In this document: positions 23,080 through 31,093 of the stretch, in pieces | Position numbering within the stretch: position 1 is the stretch's first letter | How the letters are laid out: each line of letters starts with the position of its first letter | IMG/VR virus record: IMGVR_UViG_3300037140_000126 | Coordinates: 60,955 to 124,954 of that record | Source of the DNA: a virus | Length of the DNA stretch: 64,000 nt | Direction: 5' to 3' (one strand) | Notes under the pieces: generated by a model | What the model was told of the DNA's origin: nothing | What the model saw: only the letters and a program-made list of their open reading frames with translations | Database searches by the model: none | Program-made: the position numbers and the translations under genes

Positions 23080-24651
23080 CTAGTTGACCTCCCTCTTGAT
23101 GCTGCGTGACTGCTGAAGCACGGGCGGCTGATTTGACGGAAGCTTATACTTGCCAGGGTAGCTTGCGGCAATGAACTTCCCGGCAGCAAACTCACGCAGC
23201 CGTTGTATCTGATCTTTCGCAGACTGAGCGACAGGAACAACGTACTCGGCAGCTTCCACGAGGCTGATCCCGTAGTCCCAGGCCATCTCGGTGCACTGTT
23301 CGATTTCCGCCCCTGTCCATCCTTCATCGTCCGGACGCTTCTTGTCGGTCAGATTATATTTCTTCGTGAAAAACTGCCATGCCCCGTCACGCTCTTCTTT
23401 TGACATCAGGTCCATAAAGAACGTGCCACGCTTGAAACGCCTTCTCAATTCAGGAGGCAGGCTGTCCACGTTATTGCAAGTCGCAACAACGAAAATCGTT
23501 TTGCCGCCAGCCACAGCATCCACCATTTTCAGGAACGAGCGGAGATTCTTGCCCGACTCGCCGACAATACCGGCCTCCATTCCACCAATATCACCCACGA
23601 TAGTCGGAACTCCAGCTTCGTTTCCAATTGCCTTTGCTAAGAGGGACTTCCCTGTTCCGGGAGGCCCGAGCAGCAATATGCCAATTGCGTTGTGATCCTG
23701 CATCCAGGTCAAGAAAGTGCCAAACATCTTCTGGCTGACTCCAGACAAATCGCCTTGCAGGCCGGCAAACATCTTCTCGATTTCGTCCAGAAACAGGACG
23801 CACGAGATTTCCCGCTTGCCGTTGATAACCATACGGACGTACTTGACGACGTTCGACAGTCCGCAGATATTGGAAAACTTCTCCGCTCCGCGCCAGACAC
23901 TTGCACCAACAGTCTGCTCGATTGTCTGCCGCTTGCGTTCCCACAACCCTTCAACGTCGATACCGTCCTTCTTGAGTGAGATAAATGCTACCTGCTCGGC
24001 GGGATATGCGGCAAGTCCGCACAGCGCATCGGAGCATTTTTCCAGTACATCGGCTTTGGGTTTGTCGAGCTTCGCATCATTGTAGACGCGTGTGATGATT
24101 TCTTTCAATTGTTCGCGGTCAGGGTAGGGCTCATCCAGCAAAAGCACATCCTGGGCGAGTGCGGCGGGCAGGGTAATATCCGGAGCGAGCAGAACGACGC
24201 TGCGCCGGTTCGCTTTGAAGTTGTCACGCAGGTTGCAAATCGCTTGCGCGACAACAGGCTGCTCCATGTAGCGGTCAGCGTTCAGCATGAAGAGAATCGA
24301 CAAACGCGGCAGCTTCACAGCACGCACAAGGGCGTCCACTGGGCTAGACAACGATTCGGACAGAAGTTGATACAGGTCGCCAACTTTCTCACCCGACTGG
24401 ATACGCTCTTGCATCTGTGAAATTTCTACAGCAGAGAACAAATCGTGTAAGGCATCTTGGCCCTTATCGTTCACACCGAGCACGCCTCGGACGATATCGT
24501 GACACAGGATCGGTGGCACTTCTTTCGTCTCGGCGTACGCTTGCATGACTGTGCCCATCGTTGCGGCAGGGTCGGGTGTGCGAATCGCCATCAGGCTAGT
24601 GCTAACTCGTCTTGCTGCCTTAAAAGTTTCCAGAAAACTTTGCTGAGCCAT
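23080..24651 (-). CDS. Ycf46-like AAA ATPase with Walker B before Walker A
   Basis: 523 residues. The N-terminal part (SVVLLAPDITLPAALA, 151-166) is like Ycf46. The AAA core is in an unusual order: a Walker B segment CVLFLDEIEKMFAG (284-297) with GTFLTWMQD (311-319) precedes Walker A GPPGTGKS (329-336). Then come LVGES-type GIVGESGKNLR (361-371), sensor-1 VVATCN (388-393) and the Arg finger RRRF (403-406). In Ycf46 the LDEI and TFLTW segments come after GES. It is probably coupled to the DUF1257/DUF2997 products. A GAGGAGG site lies before the ATG. Confidence 0.8.
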   Translation of the reverse strand: MAQQSFLETFKAARRVSTSLMAIRTPDPAATMGTVMQAYAETKEVPPILCHDIVRGVLGVNDKGQDALHDLFSAVEISQMQERIQSGEKVGDLYQLLSESLSSPVDALVRAVKLPRLSILFMLNADRYMEQPVVAQAICNLRDNFKANRRSVVLLAPDITLPAALAQDVLLLDEPYPDREQLKEIITRVYNDAKLDKPKADVLEKCSDALCGLAAYPAEQVAFISLKKDGIDVEGLWERKRQTIEQTVGASVWRGAEKFSNICGLSNVVKYVRMVINGKREISCVLFLDEIEKMFAGLQGDLSGVSQKMFGTFLTWMQDHNAIGILLLGPPGTGKSLLAKAIGNEAGVPTIVGDIGGMEAGIVGESGKNLRSFLKMVDAVAGGKTIFVVATCNNVDSLPPELRRRFKRGTFFMDLMSKEERDGAWQFFTKKYNLTDKKRPDDEGWTGAEIEQCTEMAWDYGISLVEAAEYVVPVAQSAKDQIQRLREFAAGKFIAASYPGKYKLPSNQPPVLQQSRSIKREVN

Positions 24652-24687
24652 GACTTCCTCCTCATCCAGTATGTTACAGGATTCAAA

Positions 24688-25119
24688 CTATGCTTTCGGT
24701 GCCTCATACTTCGCTTTGAGCCTATCTAACTGTGCCCGTTCAGAAGTTTCAATTTCAGCATTCAGTCGGGCCGAGTATGCTTCAATCAAACCAGAAGTTA
24801 TCACCCATGCTTTGACAACACGCTCCACATCGCAATAAGTGAATTCCGGCGAGCCGTAGCAACCACACTCCGCTGTCTGTTTCAGAAATTGCATCTTGTC
24901 CCTGGTGTTTGTGAAAAACTCGCCGTAGAACCCTCCTTGATTGTAATGAGCGATATGCCCGAAGGTCATCGACAGACGATTGTAAAACCACTTCGGGAAC
25001 AGTGTACCCTTAAAATCGGACTCTACGAATCGAACGAACTGATTGGCGAACTTGGCCTTGTCTTCTGCTGTGTCCCATTCAGTTGGTGTAAACCGCGTTG
25101 CGTCGAATAGCTTTTTCAT
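24688..25119 (-). CDS. Conserved-looking phage protein of unknown function
   Basis: 143 residues, aromatic-rich (FPKWFYNRLSMTFGHIAHYN), with a small Cys group (CGCYGSPEFTYC) and a C-terminal coiled coil. It is the first gene after the 25155-25183 promoter and leads into the ATPase gene. No family recognised. Confidence 0.55.
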   Translation of the reverse strand: MKKLFDATRFTPTEWDTAEDKAKFANQFVRFVESDFKGTLFPKWFYNRLSMTFGHIAHYNQGGFYGEFFTNTRDKMQFLKQTAECGCYGSPEFTYCDVERVVKAWVITSGLIEAYSARLNAEIETSERAQLDRLKAKYEAPKA

Positions 25120-25154
25120 GGTCGTTCTCCTTGTACCTCACTTGTTGCACCTTG

Positions 25155-25183
25155 ATAGTACAAAATTCGTACAATATTGTCAA
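25155..25183 (-). promoter_or_regulatory. Sigma70-type promoter with palindromic spacer
   Basis: TTGACA (25178-25183), 17-base spacer ATATTGTACGAATTTTG, TACTAT (25155-25160). It starts the operon with the ATPase. A terminator lies immediately upstream. Confidence 0.75.
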
Positions 25184-25220
25184 GGGTAAAAATAATGGTG
25201 GCTTTCTCGTATAGCTACCA
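25184..25220 (-). terminator. Probable rho-independent terminator
   Basis: TGGTAGCT and AGCCACCA (25196-25220) form an eight-pair stem with one mismatch, followed on the minus strand by TTATTTTTA. It would separate the terminase transcript from the promoter that follows. Confidence 0.65.
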
Positions 25221-25526
25221 TGTGGGACTTGCGACCATCCGTTTGTCCCGTTTTTGCGGGTGACAACGGTATCCCATCATCCGTAGTTTAGGGCACTGGT
25301 ACCCAACCCGCCGCCGTTCGCATTGGCGTATAAGACGACTGGTCTCTTTCAGGACGAGACCGCAATTGCCAGCACGTTGCTTCCGTAGTTTGTTTCATTC
25401 ACTGGTTCGCTCGTTCGTCCTGCACCTATTTAGACGCACTAGCCCTAGGTAAAGATTCAATATTCGTACAATATTAAGGGTCAGGTTAGGTGCTTTAGTT
25501 TGAGTAGGTTAGGTATGGGGAACTGG
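25221..25526 (-). other. Gene-poor gap between terminase and ATPase operon
   Basis: No convincing gene. It contains an operator-like palindrome, AATATTGTACGAATATTG (25458-25475, minus), whose -35 is lost, then several hairpins (GGTCTC/GAGACC at 25341-25361, CCCG/CGGG at 25247-25261), then the terminator. A small RNA from the degenerate promoter is possible. One minus frame reads protein-like pieces (NYGSNVLAIAVSS, then after two TGA stops WDTVVTRKNGTNGWSQVPHG), so a decayed gene is an alternative. Confidence 0.4.
25458..25475 (-). promoter_or_regulatory. Operator-like palindrome without intact promoter
   Basis: AATATTGTACGAATATTG is the most symmetric spacer copy, but the adjacent TTGACA has become CTTAAT-like and the -10 is AATCTT. 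It may be a bare regulator site or a decayed promoter. Confidence 0.5.
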
Positions 25527-27374
25527 TTAATTTGCTTCGCCGGGAGCTTCGTTTTCGCCCTCTTGCCTGTCATAAGAAGAATACTCTGAAAGCATCTCTG
25601 GATCGAGGTTCCCGAGATTCGCGTGTCTCGCAAAAAATGCGACTGCGCGGCACATTACTGTGTCATCTTTTGAATTGTCGTCATCCCCGCCACCCTGAGG
25701 TTTTCCATCCTTAAGACGCCTCGTAAACCTCATGGCTTCTTCGATAAAGGTAAAGTCATAAAAACGCTCGGGGTACTCTTCGACAAATGCACGCAATAGA
25801 CCGAGCGAAACAGGCCGGGTTTTAGTCGTCATCGGAAGACCCGGAACCTCCTGGTCTTTCTTTTGATTCATACCAACAGAACGGGCACGGAACTTGTCTT
25901 TGTGCTTGTAAATATTCCAGTAGCGCTGTTCTTCCAAACGATAGAGCACAACGCCGCCATCACCACCCGTGCCTCGCTCTACGGCAATCATCGCCATGTT
26001 GTACTGCACACCCATTTCTATCAAGTCGTCTGCAAAATCCTCGGGTGGCATACGCCCACGAATCGCTGCGACTTCTTCACCTGTTTCTTCGTCGAGCACA
26101 ACAGCGGCAGAATAATCAGGATCATCAGTTGCAACTTGCCTGCCCGTAGCAGTATCCGCACCGATTACATATTTCTTCCCCTTGACACGGCGTTTGAATA
26201 TTTTTATCTGCCCGTCGCGCTTCGTCACGATAGGTTCGTAACCTTGCAGCTCAACATACCGATAACGCAGAATATCACGGTCAAAGTACGATCTACCAGA
26301 TACAAGAAACGCTGAAATATCATCCTCAGGGTATTTCTCGTCGAAGTTGTAACGCAGTGAAATCTTCTTGATGCGCCGAAAGCCGACTTGCCCCAGAGTA
26401 AGATGCACCCGGTCCTTAAGAGTTTTTTCTTCTGCCGTCAGTGGGTCCTGCTCGAAATCTACATCCAAATCACTCATGCGGTAGAGTTTGTTGCGAACAT
26501 GCTCGGCGCTGTACTCTTTGTGCCACCACCAAGGATGGAAAAAATACATGAACTCGGAAGTTTTATTCTGTGGATCGCGGGCCCGTATGCATTCTTCATA
26601 AAAAGTGCCGCCTGCACCGTTCGCAGTCGATTCAATATCAAGCGTTCCATCGTCGGGAATCGCTTCCTTGGCGTTTGCCAGAGTTTCCTCGGGATTGCCA
26701 GGCCAGCGGGCATACTCGGTGCAGACCAAATGATTCAATGTGAGCCCTTGTCCAACCTCATCCTGCTCTGCTGAATCCACCAAGATTTTCGAGTCAAGCT
26801 GATCGAAGACCAACTCTCGGCGGTTGCTCGCTACTGTGTGCAGCAAGTTCGCATGATACTCACGGGTCACTACGCTTGCATCCCAGTCATAAGGATTCGG
26901 CGTCCCGAAATAGCGATGCGTGCGCTTCAGGATTGCAAAGTGCTGTGCTGCGTAAAAATGATTCTGTGAGATAAGCAGGCAACCTGAACCAGGTTCTGTA
27001 ATCGCGGGAAGATAAAGCCTGCGAATAATCTTGTCTGTTGTGTACCCACCTTGTCTGTACTTGAGGCAGATATTACGCTTCTTCTCCCGGTTCACCATGT
27101 CACGCTGCACATCGTTCAGCATAAACGGAACGAGACGGCGGTTCCAGAAGCCTTCGGGGAGCGGAACTTGGTCTTTACCAGGTTCTTTCTTAATGAGAAT
27201 CCAGAAAAAATACTTGCAGAACTCCTCTTGGCCGAGGACGCGCAGCATCATCTGTAGGGATTCAAGCTGGTCTTTAACGATTGCTGGATCGGGGCCTGTG
27301 CGGGTTTTTAGCGTGTTGACCCAACTAAAACCAAATCCCGGAATAGTTGTCGAAATGGGCGGCTGCGTGGCCAC
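25527..27374 (-). CDS. terL: Large terminase subunit
   Basis: 615 residues. The ATPase part has a deviant Walker A, KYRQGGYTT (105-113), of the R-Q-x-G-x-T-T type seen in terminases, and a Walker B-like LVCTEYARW near residue 225. The C-terminal nuclease begins with YVIGADTATG and includes the acidic pair DPDYSAAVVLDE. It packages DNA through the portal. The portal gene is 14 kb further on, beyond the non-structural block. Confidence 0.85.
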   Translation of the reverse strand: MATQPPISTTIPGFGFSWVNTLKTRTGPDPAIVKDQLESLQMMLRVLGQEEFCKYFFWILIKKEPGKDQVPLPEGFWNRRLVPFMLNDVQRDMVNREKKRNICLKYRQGGYTTDKIIRRLYLPAITEPGSGCLLISQNHFYAAQHFAILKRTHRYFGTPNPYDWDASVVTREYHANLLHTVASNRRELVFDQLDSKILVDSAEQDEVGQGLTLNHLVCTEYARWPGNPEETLANAKEAIPDDGTLDIESTANGAGGTFYEECIRARDPQNKTSEFMYFFHPWWWHKEYSAEHVRNKLYRMSDLDVDFEQDPLTAEEKTLKDRVHLTLGQVGFRRIKKISLRYNFDEKYPEDDISAFLVSGRSYFDRDILRYRYVELQGYEPIVTKRDGQIKIFKRRVKGKKYVIGADTATGRQVATDDPDYSAAVVLDEETGEEVAAIRGRMPPEDFADDLIEMGVQYNMAMIAVERGTGGDGGVVLYRLEEQRYWNIYKHKDKFRARSVGMNQKKDQEVPGLPMTTKTRPVSLGLLRAFVEEYPERFYDFTFIEEAMRFTRRLKDGKPQGGGDDDNSKDDTVMCRAVAFFARHANLGNLDPEMLSEYSSYDRQEGENEAPGEAN

Positions 27375-27377
27375 AGG

Positions 27378-27986
27378 TTAGCGGCCTGAGGTCGTACGGC
27401 TGTAGATTACTTTTGGCACGAGGTCAAACTTTTCTTGTATCATTTCGGCAATAAGTCCATATCTGCTATCGCCCAGTCCGGCTTCCAGTTGAGACACTAG
27501 TTGCATCAGCTGTTCTTTCAACCAACCTTTTTCCCGATAGTGCAGCACGGCAACCGCATCATCTTCTTTGATAAGCCGGTACTCACGCTCGTCGAGAAAA
27601 CTATCAGGCAGCCCGACATGATGTGGCATAACGATATGATCGCCAACTTTGATGTCACACTCGTTGAAGACCGAAATGTCGAAGCGCTTGCCGTCTTCGG
27701 AAACCTTGTCTACTTTTTCCCAATACGGCTTATACACGGCAAGCACGACCGCTTCGATGTTCGGCTTGTTCTGCTTCTCTGGCATCAGAACACCGCCTGC
27801 TGTAACAGTCGAGCGTGGCAGCGTTCTGACAAGAATGAACGGTTTCAAGGGCTGCAGCCAGCGCTCGGTGTCCGCATACATGCGCTCCACTAGATCGGTC
27901 ATTTCTCTTTTTGACTTCGCCTCAACGGCGCGTGCATCCCCACTTACCACAATACCACTACCAAGGCGTGAGCCTATGCTTGCCAT
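27378..27986 (-). CDS. GroES/Cpn10-like co-chaperonin
   Basis: 202 residues. LQPLKPFILVRTLPRST, then GGVLMPEKQNKPNIEAVVLA, then DIKVGDHIVMPHHVG and EDDAVAVL follow the strand order of GroES, with a mobile-loop region at TAGGVLMPE. Long N- and C-terminal extensions exceed the usual 95-110 residues, as in phage co-chaperonins such as T4 gp31. It would work with host GroEL in capsid folding. It is encoded directly before terL. Confidence 0.65.
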   Translation of the reverse strand: MASIGSRLGSGIVVSGDARAVEAKSKREMTDLVERMYADTERWLQPLKPFILVRTLPRSTVTAGGVLMPEKQNKPNIEAVVLAVYKPYWEKVDKVSEDGKRFDISVFNECDIKVGDHIVMPHHVGLPDSFLDEREYRLIKEDDAVAVLHYREKGWLKEQLMQLVSQLEAGLGDSRYGLIAEMIQEKFDLVPKVIYSRTTSGR

Positions 27987-27997
27987 CTTGTCTCCCC

Positions 27998-28195
27998 TTA
28001 TGCTTCATCGCCACCTATAGGTTCTCTTCTCCACAAACCTTCTTCTGGCGTTCCAAAACAAACACATCGCCAACTGTGCGCGTTGCTATCCCAAAAGGTC
28101 TTATCAGGAGTTTGGTATGTGGCAGTTTCATTACATTTTGGGCACACAACCCGCTTTCTACAATCAGGACAGTTTGGATAGGTTATGGTTGCCAT
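27998..28195 (-). CDS. Small zinc-ribbon protein
   Basis: 65 residues from an ATG overlapping the previous stop (TGATG). CPDCRKRVVCPKC gives two close CxxC pairs, and WRCVCFG adds another. Function unknown. Confidence 0.55.
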   Translation of the reverse strand: MATITYPNCPDCRKRVVCPKCNETATYQTPDKTFWDSNAHSWRCVCFGTPEEGLWRREPIGGDEA

Positions 28196-28395
28196 CACTT
28201 TGTCCAATCTGACCTGAAAACGAAACTCTCACCGACTAGCTTCGTTCCTTGTGGTCTTTGCTCACGTTTGCCATGCCCATTTTTCTCAATCCATTCAATG
28301 ATGCCAAACAAAAGATTTTCAAGCGGTGCTGTGTTCCCGTCATCCAAACACGGCCCTACCTTTTCAAGAAGAATACGCATCTCTTCCGTTGTCAT
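28195..28395 (-). CDS. Small acidic protein
   Basis: 66 residues from the ATG at 28395, which overlaps the upstream stop (ATGA). It begins [20 protein letters not shown]. Mostly helical, with no recognised domain. Confidence 0.55.
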   Translation of the reverse strand: MTTEEMRILLEKVGPCLDDGNTAPLENLLFGIIEWIEKNGHGKREQRPQGTKLVGESFVFRSDWTK

Positions 28396-28931
28396 TGTTT
28401 GGGCCTTCTGTTGTACGCCTGCTCGCTCATCGTTGCCCACTTACAGTTGCCTGGCTCATAATTACCGTTATTATCCACCCGTTCTATAGTCCACCGAGAT
28501 ATGCCACTCTTGTATTTTCCCTTGGGCCTAGGTCCCATATCGGCAAGGAAGTTACTAAAGTCTTGCCAACGAATGCAAACTTTAATTCCACGTCCCCCGT
28601 AATATTTATAAATTGCACAATTTGGATCACCGCATCTCTGCCTCATACCATTCCAAATTATGTGCTCTGCTGTTCCGCATAGACCATGTTTAGTTCTCGC
28701 AACATTCAAAGCCACTATACATCTCGCGGCAACTTTCTTTTGATAACATCCACAACTCCTCGTAGAGCCTTTAATCAAGCACCAACCATAGACAGTTTTT
28801 ATATTCCCGCAATTACACTTACACACAAATCTACGGCCTTTACCTTTCTCAGCAACACGTATGATAGTAAGTCTGCCAAAGCAGTCCCCTGCACGCAGAT
28901 TCTTAACGGCGAAACTAAATCTCCCTATCAT
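28392..28931 (-). CDS. Free-standing HNH-type endonuclease-like protein
   Basis: 179 residues. [13 protein letters not shown] and RSCGC form zinc ligands in the N-terminal half. [29 protein letters not shown] and [19 protein letters not shown] give the late D-N/G-N core common in phage mobile HNH-like nucleases. Such genes are often selfish insertions between phage genes. It lies next to a run of small zinc proteins. Confidence 0.65.
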   Translation of the reverse strand: MIGRFSFAVKNLRAGDCFGRLTIIRVAEKGKGRRFVCKCNCGNIKTVYGWCLIKGSTRSCGCYQKKVAARCIVALNVARTKHGLCGTAEHIIWNGMRQRCGDPNCAIYKYYGGRGIKVCIRWQDFSNFLADMGPRPKGKYKSGISRWTIERVDNNGNYEPGNCKWATMSEQAYNRRPKQ

Positions 28932-29233
28932 TGTGGCTTATTGAACTCCGGAATTTTCATACCTGGGGGTGGCACGAAAATGCCTCCGGTGTTGCGGGTC
29001 CTGACTGGACCCCAAGCTACTTCGACACCTTGAATCTTTTTGACCGACATTTGATAGGGCACACCGCAATGCGGGCAGGACTGCACATCAGGATGCGTCC
29101 AAATCACGAGTGACACACTCATGCTGTTAATCACCTCAGCGTGCGGCAGCATCACGACAAATTCTTTCCCACAGTCGGTATTAAAACATTTAATTTGTTG
29201 TTGCTGCTCACGAGACTCACCATTCGCGCTCAT
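28928..29233 (-). CDS. Zinc-binding small protein
   Basis: 101 residues with [10 protein letters not shown] and CPHCGVPY knuckles, and a Pro/Gly-rich C-terminus. It ends in an ATGA overlap with the HNH-like gene. Confidence 0.55.
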   Translation of the reverse strand: MSANGESREQQQQIKCFNTDCGKEFVVMLPHAEVINSMSVSLVIWTHPDVQSCPHCGVPYQMSVKKIQGVEVAWGPVRTRNTGGIFVPPPGMKIPEFNKPQ

Positions 29234-29649
29234 TACTCGTCCTCCGGACCAAAGATGGGCTTGCGACGCTTTTCACGCGCTACTTTCATGCTCTCAACTT
29301 GATCGGGCTTCGGCTCCTTCGGTCGGCCGAATCCTAGCGCCCGAAATACAGCCCGTGCAAGTCCGACTTTTTCAACTTCGGGAGCTTCAGGATACAGCAA
29401 CGAGTCTGTGTAGGCCTTCGGCTGATAGATTACCCGCCCGTCTGGCAGTATCGTTGCGCCGGTGATGACATCATCGGTTGGCGTGCCCGCACAGTCGGAG
29501 CATTTCGCGGTCGAGAATCCCTGATACAGACCACGATAAATCGGCTTCCCACATACCTTGCAAACCACGGTGACAGAACCATCGCTGTTTATGCGGCGTG
29601 TTTCACGTCCGCCTTGACTTGAAAACGCTTGCAGATCGTTAATCGGCAT
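29233..29649 (-). CDS. Zinc-ribbon protein
   Basis: 138 residues. CKVCGKPIY and CSDCAGTP form a ribbon near residues 30-55. A linker and a basic C-terminal tail (KVAREKRRKPIFG) follow. No family recognised. Confidence 0.55.
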   Translation of the reverse strand: MPINDLQAFSSQGGRETRRINSDGSVTVVCKVCGKPIYRGLYQGFSTAKCSDCAGTPTDDVITGATILPDGRVIYQPKAYTDSLLYPEAPEVEKVGLARAVFRALGFGRPKEPKPDQVESMKVAREKRRKPIFGPEDE

Positions 29650-29651
29650 AA

Positions 29652-29837
29652 TTAATCACTCGTAAAAATCAGAACAGCGCCCTCGTCATTCTCAAATACA
29701 AGCCTGTGCGGCAAGCAGAACTCAACTTTTTCAATGCTAGTATTCCACGCACCGCTAGGTTGGTCACTGACACCAATTTCAACAGGTACTTCTTGCGGCA
29801 TTGTTCTCAACAGTCCAATAAGCTCGGCCACCGTCAT
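29652..29837 (-). CDS. Small phage protein of the MTVAELI type
   Basis: 61 residues. MTVAELIGLLRTMPQEVPVE is a helix followed by strands, a pattern seen in many uncharacterised phage proteins that start this way. It overlaps the upstream glycosyltransferase gene by four bases. Confidence 0.6.
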   Translation of the reverse strand: MTVAELIGLLRTMPQEVPVEIGVSDQPSGAWNTSIEKVEFCLPHRLVFENDEGAVLIFTSD

Positions 29838-30652
29838 AACTCACCAACCTTCATAGGAACAGCCATTGCACGTTCGCGCTGCTCGATACGCTTCCACATC
29901 GCTTCAATTGCACGATACACTAAATCCGGCTGCACGTCACCCGGGTTGCCATAGATCATCTGATAGTTCATTGACGACCATTTCGACATCCAATTACGAT
30001 GACAGTCTGTTGGGTAAATTTCTACGACCGCAAGACCCGCCGCCGCCGCAAGATAAGTCAGTCCTGAACGCACACCGACAAGTAGTTTGCCCCGCAAAGC
30101 AACACGCCAGGAAGAATCGGCCCAGACAACGGATGGTTCAATTTGCACATTTAATTCCGGCCGATTGTTACACAGAAATTCATCCACCCTGTCACTACCA
30201 GAAAACGGCAGTAGCATAATATCGCAATCTGGTTTGATGTTTCCGACTACGCTAGATATATCGGGTACGACTTTCACAGGATCGGAGCCGACCATGATAC
30301 CGAAAATCTGTGTCACATGCTTCTCAGTCGTCAGTGACAGCTTATAGGCAAGCTCGGGATCAAACTTTACCACCTGATCGAATCCGTCCAGTGTCATGCC
30401 TGACGTGTCGTACACGATCTTTTCTACACGCGCATGCCCATCTTTCTCGATTGCGGGAATGAGAAAGTCTAACTCCCCGCCCACCTTAGAATGCACGGTC
30501 ACGATTGGGTCGATGCCACGCTTGTCAAGCCACAAATAATAATCCTGCAACGCACACACAGCCGCGAGAAACATCTCGCATGTATCAGGCATCGAGTAAA
30601 AGTGGTGCTCCGTATGGCGCTCGATAGAGTTATCTTTCAATTCTTTGCCCAT
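29834..30652 (-). CDS. GT9-like glycosyltransferase, diverged
   Basis: 272 residues. The C-terminal GVRSGLTYLAAAAGLAVVEIYP resembles the donor-site loop of heptosyltransferase-like GT-B proteins, and ILLPF-type IMLLPFSGSDR lies in the middle. The normal N-terminal G-D motif is replaced by a longer extension. It may add sugars in the same route as the other transferases. Confidence 0.5.
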   Translation of the reverse strand: MGKELKDNSIERHTEHHFYSMPDTCEMFLAAVCALQDYYLWLDKRGIDPIVTVHSKVGGELDFLIPAIEKDGHARVEKIVYDTSGMTLDGFDQVVKFDPELAYKLSLTTEKHVTQIFGIMVGSDPVKVVPDISSVVGNIKPDCDIMLLPFSGSDRVDEFLCNNRPELNVQIEPSVVWADSSWRVALRGKLLVGVRSGLTYLAAAAGLAVVEIYPTDCHRNWMSKWSSMNYQMIYGNPGDVQPDLVYRAIEAMWKRIEQRERAMAVPMKVGEL

Positions 30653-30884
30653 TTCCTAGCATAGATTCTGCCGACTTCATTCGTTCATGGAAGCAGATGC
30701 TACAATAAGGTAGGTCCATGAACGAGATTGTCGATTCTCTCTGCATCGGCCCGTGCTTGTCACAAACGAACACTTCGCTGCGCGGCAGGGCTTTCGTCTC
30801 GAACCAGGCCTCTAAATAGACATACCCAACATAAAGCCCTGCACTTATGGGCACACCAAATATTATCCACAATAAAAGTTTCAT
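30630..30884 (-). CDS. Membrane-anchored zinc protein
   Basis: 84 residues: an N-terminal span (LLLWIIFGVPISAGLYVGYVYL), then CDKHGPM and YCSICFHE as metal ligands. It probably faces the cytoplasm with its C-terminal ribbon. It overlaps the transferase start. Confidence 0.55.
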   Translation of the reverse strand: MKLLLWIIFGVPISAGLYVGYVYLEAWFETKALPRSEVFVCDKHGPMQRESTISFMDLPYCSICFHERMKSAESMLGNGQRIER

Positions 30885-31093
30885 CGCAGCACGCGGCTAG
30901 CTACGGCCTTCTCTAAAAGTTCATGCTGACATTCATTGCACAAATCAATTCTACCCAGATACTCCCTGTTGATTTTGTAGGTCACGAGCCATCCATCATC
31001 ACGCCCAGAGGAACGTCCAAATAAAATACTCCCAGAGGAACCATTCAGTGCCATCTCTTTACTACAGTTGTCACAGTAGTGTTTATCACTCAT
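30881..31093 (-). CDS. Small zinc-ribbon protein
   Basis: 70 residues from the ATG at 31093 (GGAGG seven bases upstream, ATGA overlap with the gene before). YCDNCSKEM and LCNECQHE form a ribbon around a beta hairpin. Function unknown. Confidence 0.6.
   Translation of the reverse strand: MSDKHYCDNCSKEMALNGSSGSILFGRSSGRDDGWLVTYKINREYLGRIDLCNECQHELLEKAVASRVLR

Noticed and set aside
25221-25460. tRNA or tRNA cluster in the gap after terminase
   Set aside because: No cloverleaf with acceptor, anticodon and T arms could be drawn; hairpins are unrelated to tRNA.
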